64,000 bases of DNA from Hippophae tibetana (Eukaryota; Streptophyta; Magnoliopsida; Rosales; Elaeagnaceae): the NCBI GenBank assembly GCA_037013495.1, contig CM072801.1:104539816-104603815 (forward strand), written 5' to 3'. This document shows, in pieces, positions 37,592 to 51,270 of this stretch (positions are counted from its first letter, which is position 1; the number at the start of each line of letters is the position of its first letter). The position numbers and the translations under genes are program-made. Under the pieces are notes generated by a model that ran no database searches, had not been told where the DNA came from, and saw only the letters and a program-made list of their open reading frames with translations.

Positions 37592-40500
37592 TTTGAACAA
37601 TTAAGAACACGATTAGAAAACCACGCAAAAATGTGAGACCAAAGTATTAGACGTCGGAAAGTAGTGTAAGCGATGGAATTTGGGTTCTAAAAAGTGGACA
37701 ATTGAACTATTTTTTACTTTATGTTTTTGCAAATTGAAATGAGTTTAGATTTGATATTTTATAATAGTCGTTTTGATGTATGACTTAAAAGTAATTACAG
37801 TTTCAAGTTGGAACCTCAATGAATAATTCTTTTTTTTAAATTACGAACTCCAGAAATTTTGTTGCTTTTAATTCAGGATCAATTATTTGTTGAACGCCGA
37901 AAACAAAGAAAAGGAAAATGATACAGTGAATTAAAATAAAAGTACGAAATGAAATGCAAATAAGAAAATAATGACAACAAAATCTAAATAAAACAAAAGA
38001 CTTGTAGAAATATTTGTTTCTTTAATTGTGATTTGGACTAAAAGAATGCAAAAAACAATAAAATGGAAACGTTTAGTAAATCTAAAATTTCAAAAAATAG
38101 ATATATTAAGAGAGATATACTATTTTGGGCAACCAAGGCTTTGATAACAAATGATACGGATCTTTCATGCGGACCATTTTGGAAACCATGAACTCAAACG
38201 AATGAGAAAGATTGAATTGCTAAGATCATGATTAATATAATCAAATTTGAACAATTAGGAACACGATTAGAAAACCACGCAAAAATGTGAGACCAAACTT
38301 TTAGACGTCGGAAAGTAGTGTAAGCGATGGAATTTGGGTTTTAAAAAGTGGACAATTGAACTATTTTTTACTTTATGTTTTTGCAAATTGAAATGAGTTT
38401 AGATTTGATATTTTATAATAGTCGTTTTGATGTATGACTTAAAAGTTATAACAGTTTAAAGTTGGAACCTCAATAAATAATTCTTTTTTTTAAATTACGA
38501 ACTCCAGAAATTTTGTTGCTTTTAATTCAGGATCAAATATTTGTTGAACGCCGAAAACAAAGAAAAGGAAAATGATACAGTGAATTAAAAGAAAAGTACG
38601 AAATGAAATGCAAATAAGAAAATAATGACAACAAAATCTAAATAAAACAAAAGACTTGTAGAAATATTTGTTTCTTTAATTGTGATTTGGACCAAAAGAA
38701 TGCAAAAAACAATAAAATGGAAACGTTTAGTAAATCTAAAATTCAAAAAATAGATATATTAAGGGAGATATACTATTTTGGGCAACCAAGGCTACGATAC
38801 CAAATGATACGGATCTTTTATGGCGACCATTTTGGAAACCATGAACTCAAAGGAATGAGAAAGATTGAATTGCTAAGAACATGGTTAATATAATCAAATT
38901 TGAACAATTAAGAACACGATTAGAAAACCACGCAAAAATGTGAGACCAAACTATTAGACGTCAGAAAGTAGTGTAAGCGATGGAATTTGGGTTCTAAAAA
39001 GTGGAAAAATGAAATATTTTTTACTTTATGTTTTTGCAAATTGAAATGAGTTTAGATTTGATATTTTATAATAGTCGTTTTGATGTATGACTTAAAAGTT
39101 ATAAAAGTTTAAAGTTGGAACCTCAATAAAAAATTTCATTTTTTTTAAATTACGAACTCCAGAAATTTTGTTGTTTTTTATTCAGGATCAAAGATTGGTT
39201 GAACGCCGAAAAAAAGAAAAGGAAAATGATACATTGAATTAAAAGAAAAGTACGAAATGAAATGCAAATAAGAAAATTATGACAACAAAATCTGAAGAAA
39301 ACAAAAGACTTGTAGAAATATTTGTTTCTTTAATTGTGATTTGGACCAAAAGAATGAAAAAAAGAATAAAATGGAAACATTTAGTAAATCTAAAATTCAA
39401 AAAATAGATATATTAGGAGGGATATACTATTTTGGGCAACCAAGGCTTCGATACCAAATGATACGGATCTTTTATGCGGACCATTTTGGAAACAATGAAC
39501 TCAAAGGAATGAGAAAGATTGAATTGCTAAGATCATGGTTAATATAATCAAATTTGAACAATTAAGAACACGATTAGAAAACCACGCAAAAATGTGAGAC
39601 CAAACTATTAGACGTCGGATGGTAGTGTAAGCGATGGAATTTGGGTTTTAAAAAGTGGACAACTGAACTATTTTTTACTTTATGTTTTTGCAAATTGAAA
39701 TGAGTTTAGATTTGATATTTTATAATAGTCGTTTTGATGTATGACTTAAAAGTTATAACAGTTTAAAGTTGGAACCTCAATAAATAATTCTTTTTTTTAA
39801 ATTACGAACTCCAGATTTTTTGTTGCTTTTAATTCAAGATCAAATATTTGTTGAACGCCGAAAACAAAGAAAAGGAAAATGATACAGTGAATTAAAAGAA
39901 AAGTACGAAATGAAATGCAAATAAGAAAATAATGACAACAAAATCTAAATAAAACAAAAGATTTGTAGAAATATTTGTTTCTTTAATTGTGATTTGGACC
40001 AAAAGAATGCAAAAAACAATAAAATGGAAACGTCTAGTAAATCTAAAATTCAAAAAATAGATATATTAAGGGAGATATACTATTTTGGGCAACCAAGGCT
40101 ACTATACCAAATGATACAGATCTTTTATGCCGACCATTTTGGAAACCATGAACTCAAAGGAATGAGAAAGATTGAATTGCTAAGAACATGGTTAATATAA
40201 TCAAATTTGAACAATTAAGAACACGATTAGAAAACCACGCAAAAATGTGAGACCAAACTATTAGACGTCGGAAAGTAGTGTAAGCGATGGAATTTGGGTT
40301 CTAAAAAGTGGAAAAATGAAATATTTTTTACTTTATGTTTTTGCAAATTGAAATAAGTTTAGATTTGATATTTTATAATAGTCGTTTTGATGTATGACTT
40401 AAAAGTTATAAAAGTTTAAAGTTGGAACCTCAATAAAAAATTTCATTTTTTTTAAATTACGAACTCCAGAAATTTTGTTGTTTTTTATTCAGGATCAAAT

Positions 40501-41515
40501 ATTTGTTGAACGCCGAAAACAAAGAAAAGGAAAATGATACAGTGAATTAAAAGAAAAGTACGAAATGAAATGCAAATAAGAAAATAATGACAACAAAATC
40601 TAAATAAAACAAAAGACTTGTAGAAATATTTGTTTCTTTAATTGTGATTTGGACCAAAAGAATGCAAAAAACAATAAAATGGAAACGTTTAGTAAATCTA
40701 AAATTCAAAAAATAGATATATTAAGGGAGATATACTATTTTGGGCAACCAAGGCTACGATACCAAATGATACAGATCTTTTATGCCGACCATTTTGGAAA
40801 CCATGAACTCAAAGGAATGAGAAAGATTGAATTGCTAAGAACATGGTTAATATAATCAAATTTGAACAATTAAGAACACGATTAGAAAACCACGCAAAAA
40901 TGTGAGACCAAACTATTAGACGTCGGAAGGTAGTGTAAGCGATGGAATTTGGGTTTTAAAAAGTGGACAACTGAACTATTTTTTACTTTATGTTTTTGCA
41001 AATTGAAATGAGTTTAGATTCGATAATTATAATAGTCGTTTTGATGTATGACTTAAAAGTTATAACAGCTTAAAGTTGGAACCTCAATAAATAATTTCTT
41101 TGTTTTTTAAATTACGAACTCCAGAAATTTTGTTGCTTTTAATGCAGGATCAAATATTTGTTGAACGCCGAAAACAAAGAAAAGGAAAATGATACAGTGA
41201 ATTAAAAGAAAAGTACGAAATGAAATGCAAATAAGAAAATAATGACAACAAAATCTAAATAAAACAAAAGACTTGTAGAAATATTTGTTTCTTTAATTGT
41301 GATTTGGACCAAAAGAATGCAAAAAACAATAAAATGGAAACGTTTAGTAAATCTAAAATTCAAAAAATAGATATATTAAGGGAGATATACTATTTTGGGC
41401 AACCAAGGCTACGATACCAAATGATACAGATCTTTTATGCCGACCATTTTGGAAACCATGAACTCAAAGGAATGAGAAAGATTGAATTGCTAAGAACATG
41501 GTTAATATAATCAAA
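37592..41515. repeat. Block 10: M59-M64, different 5' halves joined to a common 3' half
   Basis: Units start at 37592, 38246, 38899, 39553, 40206 and 40861 and are 653-655 bp. M62, M63 and M64 have nearly the same last 360 bp (TCAAATATTTGTTG, CTAAATAAAAC, TTAAGGGAG, GATACAGATC, ending AAGAACATGG). Their first halves belong to three families: M62 has TTATAACAG with a plain T run; M63 has GTGGAAAAATGAAAT with TTTCATTTTTTTT; M64 has GATTCGATAATTATAATAG with CTTTGTTTTTT. The small frame is open in M60-M64 (38687, 39341, 39994, 40649 and 41304). M59 has an extra T in AAAATTTCAAAAAATAG and is broken. Confidence 0.85.
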
Positions 41516-44130
41516 TTTGAACAATTAAGAACACGATTAGAAAACCACGCAAAAATGTGAGACCAAACTATTAGACGTCGGAAAGTAGTGTAAGGGATGG
41601 AATTTGGGTTCTAAAAAGTGGAAAAATGAAATATTTTTGACTTTATTTTTTGCAAATTGAAATGAGTTTAGATTTGATATTTTATAATAGTCGTTTTGAT
41701 GTATGACTTAAAAGTTATAAAAGTTTAAAGTTGGAACCTCAATAAAAAATTTCATTTTTTTTAAATTACGAACTCCAGAAATTTTGTTGTTTTTTATTAA
41801 GGATCAAAGATTGGTTGAACGCCGAAAAAAAGAAAAGGAAAATGATACATTGAATTAAAAGAAAAGTACGAAATGAAATGCAAATAAGAAAATTATGACA
41901 ACAAAATCTGAAGAAAACAAAAGACTTGTAGAAATATTTGTTTCTTTAATTGTGATATGGACCAAAAGAATGCAAAAAACAATAAAATGGAAACGTTTAG
42001 TAAATCTAAAATTCAAAAAATAGATATATTAGGAGAGATATACTATTTTGGGCAACCAAGGCTTCGATACCAAATGATACGGATCTTTTATGTGGACCAT
42101 TTTGGAAACCATGAACTCAAACGAATGAGAAAGATTGAATTGCTAATATCATGATTAATATAATCAAATTTGAACAATTAAGAACAGGATTAGAAAACCA
42201 CGCAAAAATGTGAGACCAAACTATTAGACGTCGGAAAGTAGTGTAAGCGATGGAATTTGGGTTTTAAAAAGTGGACAACTGAACTATTTTTTACTTTATG
42301 TTTTTGCAAATTGAAATGAGTTTAGATTTGATATTTTATAATAGTCGTTTTGATGTATGACTTAAAAGTTATAAAAGTTTAAAGTTGGAACCTCAATAAA
42401 AAATTTCATTTTTTTTAAATTAAGAACTCCAGAAATTTTGTTGCTTTTAATTCAGGATCAAATATTTGTTGAAAGCCGAAAACAAAGAAAAGGAAAATGA
42501 TACAGTGAATTAAAAGAAAAGTACGAAATGAAATGCAAATAAGAAAATAATGACAACAAAATCTAAATAAAACAAAAGACTTGTAGAAATATTTGTTTCT
42601 TTAATTGTGATTTGGACCAAAAGAATGCAAAAAACAATAAAATGGAAACGTTTAGTAAATCTAAAATTCAAAAAATAGATATATTAAGGGAGATATACTA
42701 TTTTGGGCAACCAAGGCTACGATACCAAATGATACGGATCTTTTATGCCGACCATTTTGGAAACCATGAACTCAAAGGAATGAGAAAGATTGAATTGCTA
42801 AGAACATGGTTAATATAATCAAATTTGAACAATTAAGAACACGATTAGAAAACCACGCAAAAATGTGAGACCAAACTATTAGACGTCGGAAAGTAGTGTA
42901 AGCGATGGAATTTGGGTTCTAAAAAGTGGAAAAATGAAATATTTTTTACTTTATGTTTTTGCAAATTGAAATGAGTTTAGATTTGATATTTTATAATAGT
43001 CATTTTGATGTATGACTTAAAAGTTATAAAAGTTTAAAGTTGGAACCTCAATAAAAAATTTCATTTTTTTTAAATTACGAACTCCAGAAATTTTGTTGTT
43101 TTTTATTCAGGATCAAAGATTGGTTGAACGCCGAAAAAAAGAAAAGGAAAATGATACATTGTATTAAAAGAAAAGTACGAAATTAAATGCAAATAAGAAA
43201 ATTATGACAACAAAATCTGAAGAAAACAAAAGACTTGTAGAAATATTTGTTTCTTTAATTGTGATATGGACCAAAAGAATGCAAAAAACAATAAAATGGA
43301 AACGTTTAGTAAATCTAAGATTCAAAAAATAGATATATTAGGAGAGATATACTATTTTGGGCAACCAAGGCTTCGATACCAAATGATACGGATCTTTTAT
43401 GTGGACCATTTTGGAAACCATGAACTCAAACGAATGAGAAAGATTGAATTGCTAAGATCATGATTAATATAATCAAATTTGAACAATTAAGAACAGGATT
43501 AGAAAACCACGCAAAAATGTGAGACCAAACTATTAGACGTCGGAAAGTAGTGTAAGCGATGGAATTTGGGTTTTAAAAAGTGGACAACTCAACTATTTTT
43601 TACTTTATGTTTTTGCAAATTGAAATGAGTTTAGATTTGATATTTTATAATAGTCGTTTTGATGTATGACTTAAAATTTATAACAGTTTAAAGTTGGAAC
43701 CTCAATAAATAATTCTTTTTTTTAAATTACGAACTCCAGAAATTTTGTTGCTTTTAATTCAGGATCAAATATTTGTTGAAAGCCGAAAACAAAGAAAAGG
43801 AAAATGATACAGTGAATTAAAAGAAAAGTACGAAATGAAATGCAAATAAGAAAATAATGACAACAAAATCTAAATAAAACAAAAGACTTGTAGAAATATT
43901 TGTTTCTTTAATTGTGATTTGGACCAAAAGAATGCAAAAAACAATAAAATGGAAACGTTTAGTAAATCTAAAATTCAAAAAATAGATATATTAAGGGAGA
44001 TATTCTATTTTGGGCAACCAAGGCTATGATACCAAATGATACGGATCTTTTATGCCGACCATTTTGGAAACCATGAACTCAAAGGAATGAGAAAGATTGA
44101 ATTGCTAAGAACATGGTTAATATAATCAAA
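41516..44130. repeat. Dimeric higher-order repeat, 1,307-1,308 bp, two copies (M65-M68)
   Basis: Units start at 41516, 42169, 42824 and 43478. M65 and M67 share GTGGAAAAATGAAAT, TTTCATTTTTTTT, GATATGGACC, TATGTGGACC, AAACGAATGAG and CATGATTAATATAATC. M66 and M68 share AACAGGATTAG, GTTTTAAAAAGTGGAC and GAAAGCCGAAAAC. Differences remain inside the pairs, notably M66 having TTTCATTTTTTTT where M68 has AATTCTTTTTTTT, so conversion has acted since the duplication. The G to A change in CATGATT puts a stop after 65 codons in the frames at 41957 and 43266. Confidence 0.8.
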
Positions 44131-46718
44131 TTTGAACAATTAAGAACACGATTAGAAAACCACGCAAAAATGTGAGACCAAACTATTAGACGTCGGAAAG
44201 TAGTGTAAGCGATGGAATTTGGGTTCTAAAAAGTGGAAAAATGAAATATTTTTTACTTTATGTTTTTGCAAATTGAAATGAGTTTAGATTTGATATTTTA
44301 TAATAGTCGTTTTGATGTATGACTTAAAAGTTATAAAAGTTTAAAGTTGGAACCTCAATAAAAAATTTCATTTTTTTTAAATTACGAACTCCAGAAATTT
44401 TGTTGTTTTTTATTCAGGATCAAAGATTGGTTGAACGCCGAAAAAAAGAAAAGGAAAATGATACATTGAATTAAAAGAAAAGTACGAAATGAAATGCAAA
44501 TAAGAAAATTATGACAACAAAATCTAAAGAAAACAAAAGACTTGTAGAAATATTTGTTTCTTTAATTGTGATGTGGCCCAAAAGAATGCAAAAAAAAATA
44601 AAATGGAAACGTTTAGTAAATCTAAAATTCAAAAAATAGATATATTAGGAGAGATATACTATTTTGGGCAACCAAGGCTTCGATACCAAATGATACTGAT
44701 CTTTTATGCGGACCATTTTGGAAACCATGAACTCAAAGGAATGAGAAAGATTGAATTGGTAAGATCATGGTTAATATAATCAAATTTGAACAATTAAGAA
44801 CACGATTAGAAAACCACTCAAAAATGTGAGACCAAACTATTAGAGTCGGAAAGTAGTGTAAGCGATGGAATTTGGGTTCTAAAAAGTGGACAATTGAACT
44901 ATTTTTTACTTTATGTTTTTGCAAATTGAAATGAGTTTAGATTTGATATTTTATAATAGTCGTTTTGATGTATGACTTAAAAGTAATAACAGTTTAAAGT
45001 TGGAACCTCAATAAATAATTCTTTTTTTTAAATTATGAACTCCAGAAATTTTGTTGATTTTAATTCAGGATCAAATATTTGTTGAACGCCGAAAACAAAG
45101 AAAAGGAAAATGATACAGTGAATTAAAATAAAAGTACGAAATGAAATGCAAATAAGAAAATAATGACAACAAAATCTAAATAAAACAAAAGACTTGTAGA
45201 AATATTTGTTTCTTTAATTGTGATTTGGACCAAAAGAATGCAAAAAACAATAAAATGGAAACGTTTAGTAAATCTAAAATTCAAAAAATAGATATATTAG
45301 GAGAGATATACTATTTTGGGCAACCAAGGCTTCGATACCAAATGATTCGGATCTTTTATGCGGACCATTTTGGAAACCATGAACTCAAAGGAATGAGAAA
45401 GATTGAATTGCTAAGATCATGGTTAATATAATCAAATTTGAACAATTAAGAACACGATTAGAAAACCACGCAAAAATGTGAGACCAAACTATTAGACGTC
45501 GGAAGGTAGTGTAAGCGATGGAATTTGGGTTTTAAAAAGTGGACAACTGAACTATTTTTTACTTTATGTTTTTGCAAATTGAAATGAGTTTAGATTCGAT
45601 AATTATAATAGTCGTTTTGATGTATGACTTAAAAGTTATAACAGCTTAAAGTTGGAACTTCAATAAATAATTTCTTTGTTTTTTAAATTACGAACTCCAT
45701 AAATTTTGTTGTTTTTTTTATTCTGGAGCAAAGATAGGTTGAACACCAAAAACAAAAAACATGAAAATGATACAGTGAATTAAAAGAAAAGTACGAAATG
45801 AAATGCAAATAAGAAAATAATGACAACAAAATCTAAATAAAACAAAAGACTTGTAGAAATATTTGTTTCTTTAATTGTGATTTGGACCAAAAGAATGCAA
45901 AAAACAATAAAATGGAAACGTTTAGTAAATCTAATATATTAAGAGAGATATACTATTTTGGGCAACCAAGGCTTTGATACCAAATGATACGGATCTTTTA
46001 TGCGGACCATTTTGGAAACCAAGCACTCAAAGGAATGAGAAAGATTGAATTGCTAAGAACATGGTTAATATAATCAAATTTCAACAATTAAGAACAAGAT
46101 TAGAAAACCACGCAAAAATGGGAGACCAAACTATTACACTTCGGAAAGTAGTGTAAGCGATGGAATTTGGGTTCTAATAAGTGGACAACTGAACTATTTT
46201 TTACTTTATGTTTTTGCAAATTGGAATGCGTTTAGATTTGATATTTTATAATAGTCGTTTTGATGTATGACTTAAAAGTTATAAAAGTTTAAAGTTGGAA
46301 CCTCAATAAAAAATTTCTTTTTTTTAAATTACGAACTCCAGAAATTTTGTTGTTTTTTTATTCTGGAGCAAAGATAGGTTGAAAACCAAAAACAAAAAAC
46401 ATGAAAATGATACAGTGAATTAAAAGAAAAGTACGAAATGAAATGGAAATAAGAAAATAATGACAACAAAATCTAAAGAAAACAAAAGACTTGTAGAAAT
46501 AGTTGTTTCTTTAATTGTGATTTGGACCAAAAGAATGCAAAAAACAATAAAATGGAAACCTTTAGTAAATCTAATATATTAAGAGAGATATACTATTTTG
46601 GACAACCAAGGCTTTGATACCAAATGATACAGATCTTTTATGCGGACCATTTTGGAAACCATGCACTCAAAGGAATGAGAAAGATTGAATTGCTAAGAAC
46701 ATGGTTAATATAATCAAA
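44131..46718. repeat. Block 12: M69-M72, last of the deletion-class monomers
   Basis: Units start at 44131, 44785, 45437 and 46079 with lengths 654, 652, 642 and 640. M69 ends with a frame starting at GTG (44573). M70 is of the CACTCAAAAATG / TTAGAGTCGG class. M71 begins as the GATTCGATAATTATAATAG / CTTTGTTTTTT family, then changes within about 30 bases of the T-tract to the TTCTGGAGCAAAGATAGG family, ending with the 15-bp deletion. M72 has the same 3' family behind a TTTCAAC start. No monomer to the right of 46718 carries this deletion. Confidence 0.85.
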
Positions 46719-49700
46719 TTTCAACAATTAAGAACAAGATTAGAAAACCACGCAAAAATGGGAGACCAAACTATTACACTTCGGAAAGTAATGTAAGCGA
46801 TGGAATTTGGGTTCCAATAAATGGACAACTGAACTATTTTTTACTTTATGTTTTTGCAAATTGGAATGAGTTTAGATTTGATATTTTATAATAGTCGTTT
46901 TGATGTATGACTTAAAAGTTATAAAAGTTTAAAGTTGGAACCTCAATAAAAAATTTCTTTTTTTTAAATTACGAACTCCAGAAATTTTGTTGTTTTTTAT
47001 TCAGGATCAAAGATTGGTTGAACGGCGAAAAAAAGAAAAGGAAAATGATACATTGAATTAAAAGAAAAGTACGAAATGAAATGCAAATAAGAAAATTATG
47101 ACAACAAAATCTAAATAAAACAAAAGACTTGTAGAAATATTTGTTTCTTTAATTATGATTTGGACTAAAAGAATGCAAAAAACAATAAAATGGAAACGTT
47201 TAGTAAATCTAAAATTCAAAAAATAGATATATTAGGAGAGATATACTATTTTGGGCAACCAAGGCTTCCATACCAAATGATACGGATCTTTTATGCGGAC
47301 CATTTTGGAAACCATGAACTCAAACGAATGAGAAAGATTGAATTGCTAAGATCATGATTAATATAATCAAAACTGAACAATTAAGAACACGATTAGAAAA
47401 CCACGCAAAAATGTGAGACCAAACTATTAGACGTCGGAAAGTAGTACAAGCGATGGAATTTATGTTTTAAAAAGTGGACAACTGAACTATTTTTTACTTT
47501 ATGTTTTTGCAAATTGAAATGAGTTTAGATTTGATATTTTATAATAGTCGTTTTGATGTATGACTTAAAAGTTATAACAGTTTAAAGTTGGAACCTCAAT
47601 AAATAATTCTTTTTTTTAAATTACGAACTCCAGAAATTTTGTTGCTTTTAATTCAAGATCAAATATTTGTTGAACGCCGAAAACAAAGAAAAGGAAAATG
47701 ATACAGTGAATTAAAAGAAAAGTACGAAATGAAATGCAAATAAGAAAATAATGACAACCAAATTTAAATAAAACAAAAGGCTTGTAGAAATATTTGTTTC
47801 TTTAATTGTGATTTGGACCAAAAGAATGCAAAAAACAATAAAATGGAAACGTTTAGTAAATCTAAAATTCAAAAAATAGATATATTAAGGGAGATATACT
47901 ATTTTGGGCAACCAAGGCTACGATACCAAATGATACGGATCTTTTATGCCGACCATTTTGGAAACCATGAACTCAAAGGAATGAGAAAGATTGAATTGCT
48001 AAGAACATGGTTAATATAATCAAATTGGAAAAATTAAGAACACGATTAGAAAACAACGCAAAAATGTGAGACCAAACTATTAGACGTCGGAAAGTAGTGT
48101 AAGCGATGGAATTTGGGTTCTAAAAAGTGGAAAAATGAAATATTTTTTACTTTATGTTTTTGCAAATTGAAATTAGTTTAGATTTGATATTTTATAATAG
48201 TCGTTTTGATGTATGACTTAAAAGTTATAAAAGTTTAAAGTTGGAACCTCAATAAAAAATTTCATTTTTTTTAAATTACGAACTCCAGAAATTTTGTTGT
48301 TTTTGATTCAGGATCAAAGATTGGTTGAACGCCGAAAAAAAGAAAAGGAAAATGATACATTGAATTAAAAGAAAAGTACGAAATGAAATGCAAATAAGAA
48401 AATTATGACAACAAAATCTGAAGACAACAAAAGACTTGTAGAAATATTTGTTTCTTGAATTGTGATTTGGACCAAAAGAATGCAAAAAACAATAAAATGG
48501 AAATGTTTAGTAAATCCAAAATTCAAAAAATAGATATATTAGGAGAGATATACTATTTTGGGCAACCAAGGCTTCGATACCAAATGATACGGATCTTTTA
48601 TGCGGACCATTTTGGAAACCATGAACTCAAAGGAATGAGAAAGATTGAATTGGTAAAATCATGGTTAATATAATCAAATTTGAACAATTAAGAACACGAT
48701 TAGAAAACCACGCAAAAATGTGAGACCAAACTATTAGACGTCGGAAAGTAGTGTAAGCGATGGAATTTGGGTTCTAAAAAGTGGACAATTGAACTATTTT
48801 TTACTTTATGTTTTTGCAAATTGAAATGAGTTTAGATTTGATATTTTATAATAGTCGTTTTGATGTATGACTTAAAAGTAATAACAGTTTAAAGTTGGAA
48901 CCTCAATAAATAATTCTTTTTTTTAAATTAGGAACTCCAGAAATTTTGTTGCTTTTAATGCAGGATCAAATATTTGTTGAACGCCGAAAACAAAGAAAAG
49001 GAAAATGATACAGTGAATTAAAAGAAAAGTTCGAAATGAAATGGAAATAAGAAAATAATGACAACAAAATCTAAATAAAACAAAAGACTTGTAGAAGTAT
49101 TTGTTTCTTTAATTGTGATTTGGACCAAAAGAATGCAAAAAACAATAAAATGGAAACGTTTAGTAAATCTAAAATTCAAAAAATAGATATATTAAGGGAG
49201 ATTTACTATTTTGGGCAACCAAGGCTACGATACCAAATGATACGGATATTTTATGCCGACCATTTTGGAAATTGAATTGCTAAGAACATGGTTAATATAA
49301 TCAAATTTGAACAATTAAGAACACGATTAGAAAACCACGCAAAAATGTGAGACCAAACTATTAGACGTCGGAAAGTACTGTAAGCGATGGAATTTGGGTT
49401 CCAAAAAGTGGAAAAATGAAATATTTTTTACTTTATGTTTTTGCAAATTGAAATTAGTTTAGATTTGATATTTTATAATAGTCGTTTTGATGTATGACTT
49501 AAAAGTTATAAAAGTTTAAAGTTGGAACCTCAATAAAAAATTTCATTTTTTTTAAATTACGAACTCCATAAATTTTGTTGTTTTTTATTCAGGATCAGAG
49601 ATTGGTTGAACGACGAAAAAAAGAAAAGGAAAATGATACATTGAATTAAAAGAAAAGTACGAAATGAAATGCAAATAAGAAAATTATGACAACAAAATCT

Positions 49701-51270
49701 GAAGACAACAAAAGACTTGTAGAAATATTTGTTTCTTTAATTGTGATTTGGACCAAAAGAATGCAAAAAACAATAAAATGGAAACGTTTAGTAAATCTAA
49801 AATTCAAAAAATAGATATATTAGGAGAGATATACTATTTTGGGCAACCAAGGCTTCGGTACCAAATGATACGGATCTTTTATGCGGACCATTTTGGAAAC
49901 CATGCACTCAAAGAAATGAGAAAGATTGAATTGCTAAGAACATGGTTAATATAATCAAATTTCAACAATTAAGAACAAGATTAGAAAACCACGCAAAAAT
50001 GGGTGACCAAACTATTACACTTCGGAAAGTAGTGTAAGCGATGGAATTTGGGTTCTAATAAGTGGACAACTGAACTATTTTTTACTTTATGTTTTTGCAA
50101 ATTGGAATGAGTTTAGATTTTAGATTTTATAATAGTCGTTTTGATGTATATATGACTTAAAAGTTATAAAAGTTTAAAGTTGGAACCTCAATAAAAAATT
50201 TCTTTTTTTTTAAATTACGAACTCCAGAAATTTTGTTGTTTTTTATTCAGGATCAAAGATTGGTTGAACGCCGAAAAAAAGAAAAGGAAAATGATACATA
50301 TAATTAAAAGAAAAGTACGAAATGAAATGCAAATAAGAAAATTATGACAACAAAATCTGAAAAAAACAAAAGACTTGTAGAAATATTTGTTTCTTTAATT
50401 GTGATTTGGACCAAAAGAATGCAAAAAACAATAAAATGGAAACGTTTAGTAAATCTAAAATTCAAAAAATAGATATATTAGGAGGGATATACTATTTTGG
50501 GCAACCAAGGCTTCGATACCAAATGATACGGATCTTTTATGCGGACCATTTTGGAAACCATGAAATCAAAGGAATGAGAAAGATTGAATTGCTAAGATCA
50601 TGGTTAATATAATCAAATTTGAACAATTAAGAACACGATAAGAAAACCACGCAAAAATGTGAGACCAAACTATTAGACGTCGGAAAGTAGTGTAAGCGAT
50701 GGAATTTGGGTTCTAATAAGTGGACAACTGAACTATTTTTTACTTTCTGTTCTTGCAAATTGGAATGAGTTTAGATTTGATATTTTATAATAGTCGTCTT
50801 GATGTATGACTTAAAAGTAATAACAGTTTAAAGTTGGAACCTCAATAAATAATTCTTTTTTTTAAATTACGAAATCCAGAAATTTTGTTGCTTTTAATTC
50901 AGGATCAAATATTTGTTGAACGCCGAAAACAAAGAAACGGAAAATGATACAGTGAATTAAAATAAAAGTACGAAATGAAATGCAAATAAGAAAATAATGA
51001 CAACAAAATCTAAATAAAACAAAAGACTTTTAGAAATATTTGTTTCTTTAATTGTGATGTGGACCAAAAGAATGCAAAAAACAATAAAATGGAAACGTTT
51101 AGTAAATCTAAAATTCAAAAAATAGATATATTAGGAGAGATATACTATTTTGGGCAACCAAGGCTTCGATACCAAATGATACGGATCTTTTATGCGGACC
51201 ATTTTGGAAACCATGAACTCAAACGAATGAGAAAGATTGAATTGCTAAGATCATGATTAATATAATCAAA
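46719..51270. repeat. Block 13: M73-M79 with the shortest and longest units
   Basis: Units start at 46719, 47372, 48025, 48679, 49306, 49960 and 50618. M76 (48679) is 627 bp: 26 bp are missing at 49271, joining CATTTTGGAA to ATTGAATTGC, so its small frame is lost. M78 (49960) is 658 bp, with GATGTATATATGAC (four extra bases) and a TTTTAGATTTT change. M74 and M80 begin AAAACTGAACAATT in place of AAATTTGAACAATT, and both follow CATGATTAATATAATC ends. M75 begins AAATTGGAAAAATT. Confidence 0.85.
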
